64,000 nt of DNA from Sclerurus mexicanus (lineage: Eukaryota; Chordata; Aves; Passeriformes; Furnariidae). A program made the translations under genes and the position numbers. Below are positions 26,254 through 39,167 of this stretch, piece by piece. The DNA is taken from positions 57,275 through 121,274 of the forward strand of contig VWZF01003643.1 of NCBI GenBank assembly GCA_013396755.1. The letters run 5' to 3'. The notes beneath the pieces are model-generated. The model saw nothing but the letters and a program-made list of their open reading frames with translations, was not told the origin of the DNA and made no database searches. Every line of letters starts with the position of its first letter. Positions within the stretch are counted from its first letter, which is position 1.

Positions 26254-29200
26254 CCAGACTACCTTGGAACTAGGGACAACACTATTTCAGTACAGAAACC
26301 ACAGACTATCGAAGGAATCAAGTTTAAAACAAATGAAAGGAGATGTTTCTGGCTCAGAAGACAGTTGATGTGTGGCGCTGCTTCCCAAAGGAAGCTGTGG
26401 TTACAAAACACTTGTATTTCATCAGAGGAAGATGGGATTAATGTTTAGAAGACAAAAGGTTACTCAGCAAATCACGTCTGACTTAGGAAATTGCCTGTGC
26501 AGAAAATAAGTGAAGGTTGGGAAAATCCACAGAATATGGCAGGGGAGTATGATAGTGTTGCTCGTATGCTTTCCTGGACAACTGCTAATAATAAGTACTG
26601 GAGATGGGCTGGTGGGCTCATTGCACCCTCCTTTTGAGACAGCACAGCCCTTCTTATGTTGTCCTTTTATCATGACAAACCTAATGCAGAAAGCAAAGGG
26701 ATTGATGCAAAACAGGTGGAGAATTGAAATCACAGATTACTTAAAAGTACTATTATTTTTCCTTGATACTTAAATATTAATTAATTCATGAAAGCCCCTG
26801 TTCTAATAAAGTAGTAGAACTAGGATAGCAGTTCTGATGTAATTCCGTGTAAATTTATTTCCTACTTGACATAATGAAGATCACATTTCATCAAAACACA
26901 ATAACCTTAACACATTTGCTTAATACTGCTTTTCACCTACAGTCATTCTTCATATTAGTCTTCCATTATTTGTGTCATTAGTTGGAATATCTGTGAAATT
27001 ATGTGTCTTTTTTTTCAGAGAGCCACACTTTGATAAGGGAACAATTTAAATACAGGGCAGAGTGAGTATTGTTATAAAAATATTTTATTTTGTTATAGTC
27101 AAATAAATTATAAATCTGGTTATACTCTTGGTTTCTTTTAAGGGCTTGAATCTGCAGGTGGGGGAAAAAAACAACAAGAAGAAAATTTCTACTCTTGCAT
27201 ACAGTCACAGCCAGGACTTGGATTAAATTGACAAGAGCTGCTTTATGGCTAAATTGCACTTGCAGAGGTGAGAGCAGCACAGAGAGAAGGATGACAAGCT
27301 TTCTGAAACCCATCCCTCCTTCCCCTAATTTCTCACCTACTATTTCATGCCCCAGCTGGTAGCTGGAGTTGCAGCACCTTTGGTGCTTCAGAGGTTGTGA
27401 ACCAAGTTGCAAAGAATTGTTATGGCACTGTCTATGTGCGGGATGTTTTTCAGTCAGTTCCTACTGGTTCAGCTGCACTAGTATGTGACCTCAATATTCA
27501 TTCTGCACTCCTCACATGACCTACTTGTGGTCAGTTATCAGGCAACAAAACTCATCTCAACAGGGATTTGGTGAGACTGACTTAGCTTTCAATTGCTAGT
27601 TGGTCAAGGTTTATTGAGTGTTGTGTCTTTAATTAGGGAACTAAGGTGTAAAGTGCACTGTCCTTTGCAAAGTCAGACCTCTGGGAATAATTTCAAGAGT
27701 CAATTACTGTTGCTGGATAGTAACTGGGAACCCAAAAGGATTCACAAGTGAATAGTAAATTAAGGTACACAGTAGTAACAGGAATTTATACCTGGAACAC
27801 TAGAGTTCTTAATCACCCCATTAAAAGGAATTAGGTAATTTCTTATCTAAAAGATCGGGAGATACTGCGTTTTTAAGGATACAAAGAATGCACATGAGTG
27901 AGACATGAGGGCTTTTCTGTTGTCCATTGGTAAGTGCTGCCATTCAGAATTAGCCTCAGAGGACAGAATATTTCTTACACTTTTTTAGTGACTCAGTGTC
28001 TAAAAGTCCCAGGTGTTGACTGCCTAGGAAGAAAGAGTGAAATTAGGGAAGATTATTTCCTATATCTTGTTTTGTCACTCTTTTACATACCTGAGTTTTG
28101 CAGAGCAGAGCTGGTAAGGGACAGTGTAGGATTTACAGCAAAGAGACTAAGGGAATTTGAGTGCTGGCTCTGAAGAGCCAGATGGGACAGCACTTTCTAA
28201 AATCAGTAGGACAGACTCAGTTTTCTCTTGTAGAAACACTGAAGACTGAGCTTTTTTTGTAAAGGCCAGTATTAAAGTGAATATCAAAGGCTGGAATAAT
28301 CACTGAAGATGAGAAAATATACTGTATAGACACACTTTCAGATTACAGCTCACAACAACATTTTCAAAGACCCGATTTGATCACAAGATGTAGTCCTCTC
28401 AATTGAGCACTTAACATCACCATTGCTATTTTTGAAGCCATCTCCTTAAAAATTATGAAAACTGTTGGAATTTAATTCTGACATAAAGGAGAACATGTAT
28501 TTGTGTGGCTTTGGTAAATATCGCTGAATCTGAATGCCAGTTTCCACTTAGCACTCGTAAGGCACAGTTTGAGTTTAGCTACAAAACTCACATCCAAGCC
28601 TCCTTCAAATCCAAATCCGTGTACTAGACCACCTAGCTCAGCCCAGGTGAGATGTGTCTGGAAGATAAATCTTACAAGCATGAGTAAAAGCAATTGGATA
28701 TCTCATGACAAAACCTACATGAAACTGGCAAAAGTAAAGAACATCTAGGTCTGTGCAGCTCTTTGCTGCCAAGTTCCCCAGCCAGCAGTATGAAGTGTTA
28801 GCCACAGCTCTGGTGCCCAAGAAAAGAAGCTTGTCTTGTGTGTTGGAAATGGTCAAGCCATTTTAAAGTTCTGGAAAATTAACAGAAAAGAGTGCCAGAA
28901 TTTTGAAATCTTGCACAGAATTCTTGGCAATAAGAGAGTTAGTCCCTTCACAAGAAAGAGGCAGAGCATTTGAAATTTTTGGAGAAACAGGAGCTTAGGC
29001 CTCCAAGCTTCCTTCCTCAATTAAAAAAGTAACAGGCCATCTGGATTTTTTCAGAGTTGGTCTATGCTGTCATGCTGCCTGGAGAGCAAGGGCAGTCAGC
29101 AGTGACTAGAGGCTGCAGCTGGGTGATTTCTCTAAAGACCTGGCAGACTGGATCTGTAGCTCCCAGTCCTCTGAGGAAAGAGAACATGGTTGCCACAAGA

Positions 29201-30212
29201 GGTATCTTGCCTTAGATCAGCTATATTCAAGGTTAACTATGCCCTTGAGCTGGATAAGTGTAATGAAATATGTATGATAATTTTTTCTCAAAGATACATG
29301 ACCAGCTTTCAGTAGTATTTTGTCTTCCCTGAAATTGCATTTTCTACCCTGAAAAAGGTTAGCACTTGGCAGTATAATGTCATGAAACAGTAATGCAGCT
29401 TCTGCTCACATGTAACAACGTAAGGAAAACCTGTGCTAGTAAAATCTAAAAGCTACAGACATTCCACATTATATATAGTGCCTTTTACTACTGGTCACCC
29501 CTATGGGAGAAATGAGAAACCAAACTGGCTGTCCTCAGGAGACCAGGCAATGTATCGTTGGGTTCACAGTCATCTTTAAGTTGCATTATACAAAGCAACC
29601 AAGTCACAGGTCAGGACCCCAGCCTCTCTGGGACCTTGTTCATGAAGCCATGTAACATTTTCTATATATGTCTAAGATTATAAAACCTATGAATCTGAAA
29701 AATCTTTACTAAGATAAGGAGAAGATGTATTAGGGACGGAAAGATATCCTCTTAGTCCTACTGTTTAACTCTCAAATTCTCCTTAATTTGAGCAGTTAAT
29801 TCTCAAGTAAACTTTGTAAATAAAGAAAAAACAACTGTTGATCAGGATTCATCCCTGCAAGTGATGCTACCTTAGGGCTACAGCTGAATTGCTCCACCTG
29901 GATCTTGCAGTGTTTTCATTTTTCAGATTTCCCCTCAAGATGAGCACACTTTCATTATGTTCTCACAAGTGGTGGTAGAAAAAATAAAAGGAGGAAACAA
30001 GTTACCCTCTTGCCACAAAAACACATGAGCACTTTATTTGGGGACTAGAAGGCGTATGTAGGATTCACTAGTAAAAAGCCCAGCTTATTTCTATTGCTTC
30101 ATTCTACAGAAGTCCAGTTGAACTCACAAAACTGGCATCATCACAAAGACAGCAAGCAACTTTTCATAATCTCGTCAAAGTGAATAATTTCCACTGCTTC
30201 TGATGCAGTTTG

Positions 30213-30253
30213 GAAAAAAACCAAAAAAAAACCCAAACAAAAAAACCCAACCC
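30213..30253. repeat. A-rich low-complexity tract
   Basis: A runs interrupted by CC and CCC groups. No retrotransposon body is recognised next to it. Confidence 0.75.
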
Positions 30254-30843
30254 AGCAACATTAAAACAGATTATACCACAGTCTCTAGTCTGGCTGAGAA
30301 AGAATGATCACTGCTAAGGTCTACCTCACAGCATTCATTACCTATATGTTAATTCCTTCACGTTTCTTTCTCCACAAGTTTCTCTGTTCTCAGACAAATA
30401 TCTACCCACAACAATTAAAAAAAATAAAAGCAGAAGGGACCAATTGCAGGCACTGTGTTTTCTTTTTATTTTGCTGACAATACAACACCGTTCTTCAAGT
30501 ATTCATGAGATACTTGTAGTCAGAGCCAAAGGGTGCTATTTCACAATCTCCATCAACAACAGTCTTAATGTTCAAACGAGCCTTGATCGTTCTCATTATA
30601 CACACATTTTCTGTTTGCTGTGATCTACAATCAAAGATCAAAAGGGCCAGTAGCATACCCTTAGGGATTTCAGTGAAGCATTAAAGAGCAGAACAGCAGA
30701 ACATATATTTCGTTTGTCTTTAAGTGCAGACTACCAAAGTCTTCTTTTTCTTTCTCTGTTCCCTTCTCTTAAGGTAACTTCATCTGCTTGGTAATAATCT
30801 CCTCTGTGAAATTTCCACGCCCTTCATCTAAGCAGCAAGGCAG

Positions 30844-30882
30844 CACAGAATCATAAAATGATCTGACTAGAAGGGACTTCTT
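30844..30882 (-). mobile_element. Possible CR1 tail fragment
   Basis: CACAGAATCATAAAATG followed by AGAAGGGACTTCTTG resembles the antisense CR1 3' end (CATAGAATCATAGAATG ... GGAAGGGACCTCTGG). The match is short and could be chance. Confidence 0.35.
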
Positions 30883-31731
30883 GCCAATAGATTACTAATA
30901 GTAAGCAAAAAGATACAGGCACAGCACTTAATAGGAATTATTTGATGAGGTATTCTAAGACTGCTGTATATCAGCACTCTATTAAGGGCTAATCTTAATT
31001 ATAGCAGAAAGTAATTTCAGTAATAATGTAATTTTGGATCTAATGTACACTTATATTCTGATGTACACTATTATGTTCTCTTTTATGAATCAAATAGTAA
31101 CATTTTAGTTTAAGAGATCTGCTGCCATTTTTGTGGTTGTCTTTTCAGTAAAGACATTAACAAATGATGCCACAGAGCATCAGCTGGGATTTTACTTTAG
31201 GACTTTTCAAATTAATGACCTAACCATCATGGTGTTTTATTATAAGAGCATTAATCAGGAAGAATACATTTGCCATGAGTAGAGAATGTCACAGCACTTC
31301 TCCAGGATTTTCATTATAATTCAGCCTTCATTACCTGGAACATTATGGTAAAGTGCATTTTCAGACACTGTAGTGCCATTACCAGAACTACTACAGCCCT
31401 TTCCAAAGAAGATACTTTCAGAAGATATATTTGGAATAGGGGGACTTGGCAAATAATGAACCATGTATTTATGCTTATGTCATCCAAGGCACACTGTTGT
31501 AGGGAAAGCATCAAACTTGGCTGTGAAAATGAAAATGAAGGATTCATGGAGAGTATAGTGAAAAGAAAGGACATATACCAGTTCTGCTGTTTTGTTTTGA
31601 GAGGTTATCTGAGTGATCTTTTCTGGTTAGTTGTGCCCTCCAGGTGAGGTGTCCAGAATAGTAAGGGACTGTGCAATTGGTTTTTCTTTTTTTATTTTGT
31701 TCATTGCTGAAGGATGATTTTCTATCACAAT

Positions 31732-32590
31732 AATCATAGAATATCTTGAGTTGGAGGAAGTTCCACAAGAATCATTGAGTCCAACTCCTGGCCCTGCACG
31801 GGACAGCCCCAAGAATCTCACCATGTGCCTGAGAGTATTGTCCAGATGCTTCTTGAACTGTGTCAGGTTTGGTGCTGTGACCACTTCCTGGGGAGCCTGT
31901 TTCAGTGCCCAATCACCTTCTCTTTGAAAATTCTTTTTCTCATATCCAACCCAAACCTCCCCTGGCGCAATTTCAGGCCATTCCCTCAGGTTCTGTCACT
32001 GGTCACCACAAAGAGATCAGTGCCTCCCCCTCCTCTTCCACTCATGAGGAAGTTGTAACTGCAATGAGGTCTCCCATCAGTCTCCTCCAGGCTGAACATA
32101 TCAAGTGACCTCAGGTGCTGCTCATATGGCTTCACCTCAAGGCCCTTCACCATCGTTGTTGCCCTCCTCTGGACACTTTGTGACAGTTTATTATCTTTCC
32201 TATATTGTTGTACCCAAACCTGCCCACAATATCCAAGGTGAGGCTGCCCCAGTGCAGAGCAGAGCGGGACAATCCCCTCCCTCGCCCAGCTGGCGATGCT
32301 TTGCCTGATGTCCCTTAGGATAGGGTTGGCCCTCCTGGCTGCCAGGGCACTGCTGACTCTTGTTCAACTTGCCAACGACCAGGACCCCCAGGTCACTTTC
32401 TGTGGCACTGCTTTCCAACGTCTCATTTCCCAGTCTGTATGTATAGTGCAGAATCCAGCACTTGCCTTTATTAAACTTCATATGGTTGGTGATTGCTCAG
32501 CTCTCCAAATTGTCTAGGTCTCTAAGCAGCGCTTCTCTGCCTTCAAGGGAGTCCACAGTTCCTCCCAATATAATATCATTCTGTGTCAGC
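31732..32590 (-). mobile_element. CR1 LINE, 5'-truncated, about 0.86 kb
   Basis: The plus strand starts AATCATAGAATATC, the reverse complement of the CR1 3' terminus, then runs through the antisense 3' UTR (GAGTCCAACTCCTGGCCCTG, GAGCCTGTTTCAGTGCCCAA, CTTCTTGAACTGTGTCAGG) into the end of the reverse-transcriptase ORF near 32200-32570. The minus-strand translation there keeps the CR1 hallmark MKFNKGKC and the block DLGVLV..KLN.SQQC. The 5' part is missing, as usual for CR1. It is the longest CR1 copy in the window and is related to the plus-strand copy at 35.8-36.2 kb. The 5' limit is approximate. Confidence 0.92.
32200..32571 (-). pseudogene. Decayed 3' end of CR1 ORF2 (reverse transcriptase)
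   Basis: This is the last part of the CR1 polyprotein ORF, inside the element above. One frame of about 93 codons (32200-32481) begins MKFNKGKC and contains a DLGVLVVGKLN block characteristic of the CR1 C-terminal domain. Upstream on the minus strand, GGTVDSLEG and DLDNLES correspond to the conserved segment just before MKFNKGKC, but a stop codon (TGA) falls shortly after DLDNLES and breaks the frame. The catalytic fingers and palm of the reverse transcriptase, including the YxDD box, and the endonuclease are absent. It cannot make an active enzyme. Confidence 0.8.
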
Positions 32591-33020
32591 CCTTTGCATT
32601 ACCTATACATATCCAGAGTAGCCAGGTTCACTAGTCAGTGAGCATCTGCTCAGGATAGGACCAAACACTTTAAGCCATTTAAGATATTTAAAGTATTTTC
32701 AGTTGCTAGAGGAATACATTAAAAATGAAACTTCTGTAAAACACTTCAGTAAAATTTCCAGAATACCTTGGAAATATCAACAGTTTCCTACAGAATTTAC
32801 TTTTAATTAAAAACTTTTGTATACACTCACAATCTTTCAGTAACAGGAAAACTCTTTTCCTTCTAAAACCCTGGCCAGTATTCTTCATGAGTAAGATGAC
32901 CACTGGAAAAATAAATCCAGTAAAATCTTTTTCCCAAAACCCCACTATCATGTACTCCCCAGGGAAAGAATTTTTTTCTATATACTTAATCATCAATCCC
33001 CAAAATCCAGGAAGAAAAGA

Positions 33021-33051
33021 TTTTTATTGATCTGGTTTTTATTGATCTTGG
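33021..33051. repeat. Tandem duplication, 15-base unit
   Basis: TTTTTATTGATCTGG is followed directly by TTTTTATTGATCTTGG, one base longer. Confidence 0.85.
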
Positions 33052-33329
33052 TTTTGTGTGGATAAACGCCAGAAGTCTGCAGACTGGATTCCCCTTGTTG
33101 TGGCTGAGAGCCGACTACCTTGCAAGGAAAGGAAAAAAAATAGATAGAGTTAAAGGCTAGATTTCTGGCATTTATATTGTGTTTGTGACTGTATATTATT
33201 GTATTATCTAAATAAGGCTTAGGAAAGCAGGGAGGTGGATTATATTCCCTTTTTTAAACCATGTGCTCCTGGCAAAGACATATCCCTGAGTTGTCTGGAG
33301 ACACACATCCCTGTTCTTCAACAAGCACA

Positions 33330-33900
33330 GAGGTGCTACCCTGAGGCAAGGCAAGACCAGCCCAACATCTCAAACATCTGCTGAGACACTGCCTCTCCAA
33401 CTTGGTCCCTCACTGGCCAGTGTACCGCTGGTGGGGCCCAAAGAGCTGCCCCTCCTCTCCCCCCCCCTCCTTCCATGGCTAATGCAAGACTGTTATGAAG
33501 AAGGTGCTCCCAACCTCTCGTGCTCAGACATGTCACCTATGCCAAGATTTGGCCCTGGGGCAGGTAAATGAACCCAAGGGGTTATACCCTGGCACCTTTT
33601 CTTGGCAGCAGGATAAGGCTGACAGCCTCAGCAGGAGCCTGCTGCCTCTGCCTTGCCAGCGGGCATTCTTCCAGCTCCTGGCGCAACCCGAAGTCTCATT
33701 CCTTTCTCTGTGATTGGCTGCTGCTGACATGCAGTGTTACCCAAGGGATGGAGGGGAGAGGAATAAAGCAAGGAAAGAAAATGATCCTTGAAACCTTGGT
33801 GAGCTGCAGAGCACGTCTAGGTGGAGTTTGCTCATTATTTTCCATCTCTCCTGGCTCCTTCCACTGTCCCTGAGCTGTGGCAAGCCCAGGCTTGTTTTCG
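33330..33900. other. GC-richer segment of unknown nature
   Basis: The base composition shifts to GC-richer than the flanks and includes a 9-base C run (33459-33467), an inverted CCAAT box (ATTGG at 33713-33717) and an AATAAA (33762-33767) about 45 bases beyond it. A CCAAT box and poly(A) signal so close could belong to an LTR, but I could not find matching TG/CA ends, a TATA box in register or a target-site duplication. I see no convincing exon. It could be an old LTR, a regulatory element or an unrecognised non-coding exon. Confidence 0.3.
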
Positions 33901-34166
33901 AAATAGCTTTTGTCAGTATGTAACACTAGCTTTCTAACACCTGTTTGCATTTTCATAGAGACTAGCATAGGAAGGAAATGTTATTCTAAATCAGCAGACA
34001 TATGTTCCGATCTCACGTTGCATCCTTCCTGGGGGTAGAGAAACACTCAGATGTTTTTAATCTGCATTCGTTTGCACAGTGTGGGCTACCCTACCTTTCC
34101 CATCCATTACTGTCACCATTACTTTTGGGACAATAAAGGAAAGGCTGTCCTAAGGACCTCTTGACT

Positions 34167-34197
34167 AATATTTCCATCTTTAAAGATGGAAGATATT
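34167..34197. repeat. DNA palindrome with 15-base arms, one bulge
   Basis: The core TTCCATCTTTAAAGATGGAA (34172-34191) is a perfect 20-base palindrome with no spacer. Outside it, AATAT and ATATT pair for five further bases if one G (34192) is bulged. The full arms are thus 15 bases each. It is too short and lacks the loop of a typical miRNA precursor. Confidence 0.65.
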
Positions 34198-35814
34198 ATT
34201 ATTGATATTAGAGCTACCATAGCAGCCCTCTAAATAAGACTATTTTATTGTCTGTGACCACATTCAGTACTACTGTAAGAGACTTATTCTGCTGTGAGGA
34301 ACTTGTACTCTACACAGATCTGAATGGAATATGCTTTGGAAAGCAGGGGGACAAAGCATCACTTTCATGTGTCCCTATTCCTAAAGAAAAAAGGTAGATA
34401 TGCAATTCAGCCAGTAGTAAAATAAATACTTTTAGGACTAGTTTTGGGCTAAAGGAGTTGCTACAATATGGTAGACAGAGGCAAAAATGTTTGTAAACAT
34501 GTTCTTGAACCAGCATGAAGTTTTGGTCAATATGAAGTTCTAGAACAGGTCCAAAATTAGCTCTGGACTGTAGAGGGACAATGGCATGTACAGCTGAAAG
34601 GCTGGAAGTGCCTTAGGTTTCACCCCTGCCTGGGGCTAAGGATGGGGCAGCATGGATAGAACCCCAGTAAATCTCAAATGGAGACAAAAAGTAGATGATG
34701 GTGTAAAGTACAGAAGCCTGACACAAAACCAGAAATAGTTTGAAGTAACCATAGTTTGGCATTAAATCTGATGACTTAGAAATAAACCAAGTTCTAATCA
34801 GAGCCATGTTTGCTTATAAACTAAAGGTGAACCATCTGTTTTACTCTGTTACAATAACTGAAAAAATACAAAGTGGTCAATTTTTTTTTGACTCTTACAG
34901 CAAAGTACCCAGAATGACACTGGAAAAGACCCAAAACTGAGGTCTGAATAAAGTAATTTGACTTTGCTAGTGAACCTGTAGGCTAGTAGACTGTCTTATG
35001 AAACAACATCAGAGACGTAATTCTGATCCTTTCAGACAGTCAGACTTCTTAATCAAATATACATATAAATAAAGAATTAGGAATTTTATACAACCAAGGC
35101 AGCAGATGTTGGCTTAGATTGTTTCACTTAGCTTCAGCTACAAAGATTATGATTCAAATCTCCTCCACTGGTCATTTCTATAGCATTAACCATGGAGTTT
35201 CTAATTACAGTTTTATCAAAACTCACTAATGGTTCATAGTGAGTCTTGGGAAACACCCTCCACGCATGGTTTCAGAAAAGAACACTGCAGCACCACATCT
35301 TGATTTGCTATGAAAGAACTTGCTTCTAAAATAAGATTTTCCATTAAAAAAATTTCTATTTCATAATTTTACAGAAAAATGATGGGCTACAGATCTCTAT
35401 AAAAACAGCCTCAATCAATACAGTCTCTTGTAGATGTGCTATGGCCATATAATTTGATGGAATGCTGAGGATCATGCCACAAAAGACCTGGCCTTCCACC
35501 CAACTTCAGACACTTACAGACCCTAATGTGTGTTCTCCAGACCCTTGGTAACAGGCATAAGACAAGTAAGTTCCTCCACAGTCCAGTAGCTGAGCTCACA
35601 CCTAGGCCTCTTCTGAAGGGCCTCCCCTCCCAAGGCTCACTGTCCTTTATACAGTGAGTGCTGAGTGGCTACATCCCTGCTTTTGTTAACACAAGACATA
35701 AAGCAGCTGGGATAGATTCAAGTGCCACAAGGATGGCCCCTGACCAGACAACAGCTCATTCAGTGGCATAACATCTTTGCTCTTTCAGAGAATTAGAAGG
35801 ACTTAATGCACAGA

Positions 35815-36244
35815 GGTGTTTAATTTTGGGTGTGCTGCCAGGTTTAAGGCAGGGAGGGCTGAAGAAGAGAGACTGGGGAAGAAAGCAAGGAAACAAAAGA
35901 GACCTCATCATGGTCTGCAGCTTCCTCACGAAGGGAAGCGATGGAGAAGCATTGATCTCTTCTTTCTGGTCACCAGTGTCAGGGCCAGAGAGAATGGTAA
36001 GAGTCTGTATCAGAGGAGGTTTAGGTTGGATATTAGGAATAGGTTTTTCACCCACAGGGTGGTTGGGCACTGGAACAGGCTCCCAGGGAAGTGGTCACAG
36101 CACCAAGTCTAACAGAGTTCAAGGAACATTTAGACAATACTCTCAGGCACATGGTGTGACTCTTCAGGCTGTCCTGTGCAGGGCCAAGAGCTGGACTTCG
36201 AAGATTCTTGTGGGTCCCTTCTAACACAAGGTATTCTATGATAC
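35815..36244 (+). mobile_element. CR1 LINE 3' portion, sense strand
   Basis: The segment carries the CR1 3' UTR in sense: GAGACCTCATCATGGTCTGC, AGGTTTAGGTTGGATATTAG, TGGGCACTGGAACAGGCTCC, and it ends TTCTATGATAC, the CR1 terminus. It is closely related to the minus-strand copy at 31732-32590 (same GGCTGTCCTGTGCAGGGCCA region). It is 5'-truncated; the start is uncertain by about 60 bases. Antisense and sense open frames across it (35756-36070, 35816-36224) are chance frames in the element. Confidence 0.9.
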
Positions 36245-37928
36245 AATGAAATGATGAATCTTCCCACTCCTGTAAGGGTTGGCAGGGGTAGGCAAAGCAG
36301 AAGGACATGAAAGATACACTTATTTTTGCAACTTCTCAAGTAACTGTTGTAATCACTTCCAAAATGCAGCTCTGAACAGGAACATACAGAAGAGACACTG
36401 TCCTCTGCAGACCTTTGGGGTCAGAGAGAGCAGTACAGGAAACAGGCACAGCTGGCTGGAGATAGGGAGCCTGAGGATGTGGACTATCACTGGAGCAGGG
36501 GAAAGTGCACCAGGTTTTTGGGAACATCTTTTGATGTGTGCATGAGAGAGATCTCTTGGTTGCACCATTGTAGGGATGCAAGGAGCTGAGCCTGTTGCAT
36601 TGGCTCCTAGTAAACCAGATGCTCCTCCAGAGACTTTAGATTCATCTATTTGCAAGGAGCAGATAGCTCATGCTCTGCAGAAGCACAGTTTCAGGGGACA
36701 TAATGAGTCTGGACAGGACTGCAGTTAACAGAGGGCTGTTACATTTCAGATGGTCTGTGGATATCCTCTGAGTTTTCCTGGAGGCTTTGGATTGCTGCAA
36801 GTTTCCAAGGAGTGTACTCTGCTTCTCCTGTGACTTAGAAACTTTCTGGAGTGTTGCATGAAATGAGGTGACCTTGAGACCATGCAATCCCATTCAATTT
36901 TTCCATCCTCTCCTTCTGTGAAGGAGCCTATTCGTAGTACTTGCTCAGCCACAGTTAAGTAATGACTTCTTCTTTCAGCAAAGGTTCTTTGAGACTTTTT
37001 GGGTCACAACATTTGTGATTTGAGAATCCTAAGGGTGCCATTCAGCTAGCAGGGTGAGCAATTCATTCTCTGTTAATAACCTTCTAGGCACATATAATTG
37101 CTAAAGAAAACAATAATTAGGCAGGGACCAAACTCACGCTACTTTTGTCTTAGCTTACCCAGTCTCTGCACCCTGGAAGCTTTCATGGGGTGATTCCAAT
37201 GGAACAAGTCTTAGATGAGATTATCCACATCACAGGTGGTCCAGACCTTCAAAATGCAGAACAGTCCTCTCCAGTACATCCAGGACCTGAGGCCTGAAGA
37301 TGAGACATCTGTTTCATAAGGTAATATTGTACAAAACAGGCAAATGAAGACATTACTGTAATAAGTGATCTTAATGGTCTTAATGTTTGTGGATAGATAA
37401 AGACATTTGCCAACCAATTTATTACTGCCAGGGAATGACACAGCATCACTGCTGGGATTTGCTCAGTATGCATTCATGATTTTTTTATCCTTTCACAGTC
37501 CTTGCTCAGATTGGCCAAGCAGTCCTGTCAGAGACTTCTGCAAACAGGTGGCTTCTGGGAGTTTGCAGCTGCAATGAATTCCTCCCAGTGGCTTCAAAAA
37601 TAGCATTCTAATGTTTTGAGTTAAGGTAGGATGAGATGAAATCCATAGAAATTAGAGTCAAATGGGTAATAATGACTAGTCACCTTAACTCTCAATGATG
37701 TAATAATGTACTCCCAGGTAAAGCAGAAAGAATTGGGAGTAAGGAAAATGCAGCTCAGGGCACAAACAGCAAATACTGGTGTACTGTGCTTACAAAGGCT
37801 GTTAAGCAGCAGCTCCTGAATTTTTAAGATATATTTCTCAGTTTCACTCCAGAGCTTCACAACAGAGCTAAAAGACTAGACATATTTTGATGTTCCTTTG
37901 AAAGACTGAATAGCAATAATCAACCATG

Positions 37929-38085
37929 GCATTTACACAGTGCTTCTCTCTTTGCTGTTTTACAGATATTAATCAATCAATTCTTGTGTCTTTCCAGGGA
38001 AGAAAGAATTAAAATATCCCTTTTAGGAATGAGGAAATTGAGAAAGAAATGCTAAGCACCTCACATAGATTTGGCCACGGCAGAG
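37929..38085 (+). mobile_element. MIR-like SINE fragment
   Basis: TTTTAGGAATGAGGAAATTG followed by AGAAAGAAATGCTAAG parallels the MIR core (TTTTACAGATGAGGAAACTG then AGGCACAGAGAGGTTAAG). The flank ATTAATCAATCAATTC parallels the MIR stretch with CTCATTTAATCCTCAC. It would be a very old amniote repeat. I judged the alignment by eye. Confidence 0.4.
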
Positions 38086-39167
38086 TCTCTTGGTTTCAGG
38101 AGATTTCACCACCCATAACTGCTCCCACACCACTAGCCCACACTTTCCTCTTCTGGTGTGACTGCAGCACAAATGCTTCCTTCTCTGTGTGTGCTTGCCA
38201 AGACCTGGGGTAGCAGCATCATATTCTCAAGTATGCCAATGGATGTGATCATTCCACTGCCAAGATAATTTATGATAGGTACAAAAGCTTCTTCTGAGAG
38301 TGTTGGTAAGACATATGGACATAGTAAAGACTTATTAAAGACTAAGCCACACTAATAAAATGCAAAGCTTGTCATTTAGAATGGAAAATACTTTGATTTA
38401 AAGGCAGTGGCCAAATAGTGGATCATATTATATATTGTTAATAAATCAGAACAAGCAAGGCACAAAATATCTGGTATAAAAGTTAAAACTCTTATCAAAG
38501 TTGCTCAGGTAGGGACTGTGGGCTTTCTGTACTAGGTAAACCCCAATGTCTGTGTCCACCATATATACTGTTGGCTTCACCAGCCAGTGCATTTCAGCCA
38601 GTGCTGAAATGGCTTGGGAGTGATGTTTTATGGAGAAGGTCCTGTCACTTGTCACTGTACCCCTTCTTTCAGGTCCATTTGTTCAGGTGTCTGTAGTCAG
38701 GTCCAAACAGGCTCTGCCAACAGGATATGTACAACTTTAAAAGTATACAGCAAGTATTTACTGACCAGCACACATAAAATATAGCTATGATTGGATGAGC
38801 TATGAGACAGAACTACTTCCACCACCTCTTGTAACAAATCTAAGGAGCCTTTATTGGCCTAGTGAGCCACATGTGGGAGAGAGTAACCACTGTTGTTACT
38901 CCCTAGAGCAAACCCCTGACATTATAAACCAACACCTTTTCTACCAGCTCCATCAATACGAAGGACACCCAATAACCTGGCAAGGAGCTCCCAGTTTCTT
39001 TCCATTAGAAGCTTATTCCTCCTCATGTCACTACCTCTCCTCTTCTGTACTTGAGATTCCTTGATCCCCTGCCAGTAATTTTACCCCTGTTAACTTTATG
39101 TCTTATTTTCTACAGACATTCACACAGCTCTTTGTCACAGGATAGCAGCTTCTACAGCAGCCTTAGC

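Larger units (their letters stand above)
26254..31731. other. Unique AT-rich non-coding sequence
   Basis: No gene or clear repeat body. It holds an A-rich tract (30213-30253) and a short possible CR1 tail at 30844-30882. A minus-strand frame of about 137 codons at 26999-27412 has hydrophobic stretches but is AT-driven and matches no family I know. Confidence 0.55.
32591..35814. other. Unique sequence between two inverted CR1 copies
   Basis: No gene is recognised. The stretch contains a 15-base tandem duplication (33021-33051), a GC-richer segment (33330-33900) and a strong DNA palindrome (34167-34197). Open frames of 60-100 codons on both strands over the GC-richer part have no domains. Confidence 0.5.

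Noticed and set aside
25850..26368. Longest open frame in the window, about 172 codons, plus strand
   Set aside because: It is antisense to an ERV LTR and runs out into its flank; no domain.
33449..33470. G-quadruplex on the minus strand over a C-rich stretch
   Set aside because: Only three usable G-triplets within normal loop lengths.
35756..36224. Open frames on both strands near 36 kb
   Set aside because: They lie in the 3' UTR of a CR1 element.
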